Below are positions 6,110-6,862 of a stretch of DNA of 6,862 nt, in pieces. The DNA comes from Chloroflexota bacterium (GTDB taxonomy: Bacteria > Chloroflexota > Dehalococcoidia > SM23-28-2 > RBG-16-64-32). Below the pieces are notes generated by a model. The model saw only the letters and a list, made by a program, of their open reading frames with translations. It ran no database searches and was not told where the DNA came from. Positions within the stretch are counted from its first letter, which is position 1, and each line of letters begins with the position of its first letter. Where the stretch lies: NCBI GenBank assembly GCA_005880075.1, contig VBJT01000087.1:1-6862 (forward strand), in the 5' to 3' direction. Made by a program: the position numbers and the translations under genes.

Positions 6110-6862
6110 ATGCCCAGACTCGCCGCTCGCTACGCGATGCTCGAGCAACTTCTCGCCGAGGGCACGCGCTACATTTTCGGGAACCCGGGAACGACCGAGC
6201 AGGCGTTTATGGACGCACTTCAAGACTACCCCCAGCTCGAGTACATCCTGGCCCTTCACGAAGGCGCCGCGACCGGCATCGCGGATGGCTACGCGAGAGC
6301 CAGCGGCCACCCGGCGTTCCTTCAGTTGCACATTACGCCTGGCCTCGGCAACGCGATGGGTATGCTTTACAACTCGTATCGCACCCATACGCCGCTCGTG
6401 GTGTACGCTGGGCAGCACCCACAGAAGGGCGGTTCGCAGGAACCGATCCTCGCCGGCGATGTGGTTCGCCTCGCCCAGCCGCTCACCAAGTGGGCGGTCG
6501 AGGCGCAGGACGCCCACGAGGTGCCCGTCCTCCTTCGGCGCGCCTTCAAGCTGGCGATGGAGCCGCCGAGAGGCCCGGTGTTCGTCTCCGTGCCCGCGAA
6601 CGTAATGGACGAAGAGGCAGACATTGAGATTTCGCCTTCGACGACGATCGATACGCGCGGTCATCCCGATCCGGCCGCCGTCGACCAAATCGCTAAGCTC
6701 CTCCTCGACGCGCGCTCGCCCGTCATCATCTGCGGCGACGGCGTCGCGGAAAGCGGCGGGCAGGCGGAGCTTATCCAGCTCGCAGAGACCATCGGGGCTC
6801 GGGTGCACGCCGCGTTCTCGGCCGAACTTCCCTTCCCCTCGCGCCACCCTCTCTATGCCGGT
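6110..6862 (+). CDS. Thiamine-diphosphate-dependent enzyme, benzoylformate decarboxylase-like, 5' part only
   Basis: The frame is open for 251 codons from ATG 6110 to the window edge without a stop; the family is usually 520-570 residues, so about half is missing. The pyrimidine-binding domain (about 1-170) shows FGNPGTTEQAF (23-33), YILALHEGAATGIADGYARA (45-64) with Glu51 as the cofactor-activating glutamate, and LQLHITPGLGNAMGMLYNS (71-89). The central domain starts around 185 (HPDPAAVDQIAKLL, then SPVIICGDGV at 203-212). Compared from memory with Pseudomonas benzoylformate decarboxylase, the pattern GNPG, ALxE, ADGYA, LHxxxGxGNAMG, AGQ and the late PFPSRHPLYAG is shared. His74 matches catalytic His70, while Thr28 replaces catalytic Ser26. 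It could instead be an acetolactate-synthase-like or other 2-oxoacid decarboxylase. It probably has its own promoter and is not part of the upstream operon. The diphosphate-binding GDG motif lies beyond the edge. Confidence 0.88.
   Translation, partial: MPRLAARYAMLEQLLAEGTRYIFGNPGTTEQAFMDALQDYPQLEYILALHEGAATGIADGYARASGHPAFLQLHITPGLGNAMGMLYNSYRTHTPLVVYAGQHPQKGGSQEPILAGDVVRLAQPLTKWAVEAQDAHEVPVLLRRAFKLAMEPPRGPVFVSVPANVMDEEADIEISPSTTIDTRGHPDPAAVDQIAKLLLDARSPVIICGDGVAESGGQAELIQLAETIGARVHAAFSAELPFPSRHPLYAG

Noticed and set aside
6064..6627. Plus-strand open frame (187 codons) overlapping the ThDP enzyme start
   Set aside because: It is an out-of-frame reading; the family motifs are all in the frame beginning at 6110.
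6092..6847. Minus-strand open frame (251 codons) opposite the ThDP enzyme
   Set aside because: The plus-strand frame from 6110 has clear ThDP-enzyme motifs; the opposite frame has none.

Overview
The window is GC-rich and almost fully coding, with every real gene on the + strand. It looks like bacterial chromosome from a high-GC lineage. The SigK/RskA-type sigma/anti-sigma pair and the apparently leaderless last gene would suit Chloroflexota or Actinobacteria, but the sequence alone does not fix the taxon.

Positions 1-4755 hold a leucine/isovalerate catabolic (liu) operon in the usual liuB-liuC-liuD-liuE order: the 3' end of the methylcrotonyl-CoA carboxylase carboxyltransferase subunit (3-509), methylglutaconyl-CoA hydratase (996-1841), the biotin-carrying carboxylase subunit (1841-3820) and HMG-CoA lyase (3817-4755). 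Together they convert 3-methylcrotonyl-CoA to 3-methylglutaconyl-CoA, then HMG-CoA, then acetoacetate and acetyl-CoA. The last three genes overlap by 1 and 4 nt, so they are probably translationally coupled.

The operon is interrupted between liuB and liuC (about 510-995) by a small gene for a GRAM/PH-like domain protein. Its composition and codon use differ sharply from its neighbours (no CTC leucine codon, GC3 about 62%). It is bracketed by two diverged copies of a 59-bp segment made of the last 17 codons of liuB (stop included) plus the junction and first codons of the next gene. This is the scar of an insertion or recombination event and the most unusual structure here. A second structural oddity is a REP-like palindrome at 1792-1834. 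It encodes a 16-residue tail on liuC and supplies the likely ribosome-binding site of liuD.

After liuE, and overlapping it by 11 nt, comes an ECF sigma factor of SigK type (4745-5350). It overlaps by 20 nt the gene for its presumed membrane anti-sigma factor (5331-6020, zinc-finger-like N-terminus, one membrane helix, RskA domain). The sigma pair therefore seems to be co-transcribed with leucine catabolism.

After an 89-nt gap, a gene for a thiamine-diphosphate enzyme resembling benzoylformate decarboxylase starts at 6110 and runs off the window. It has an extended -10 motif placed so that transcription would begin at or near its ATG.
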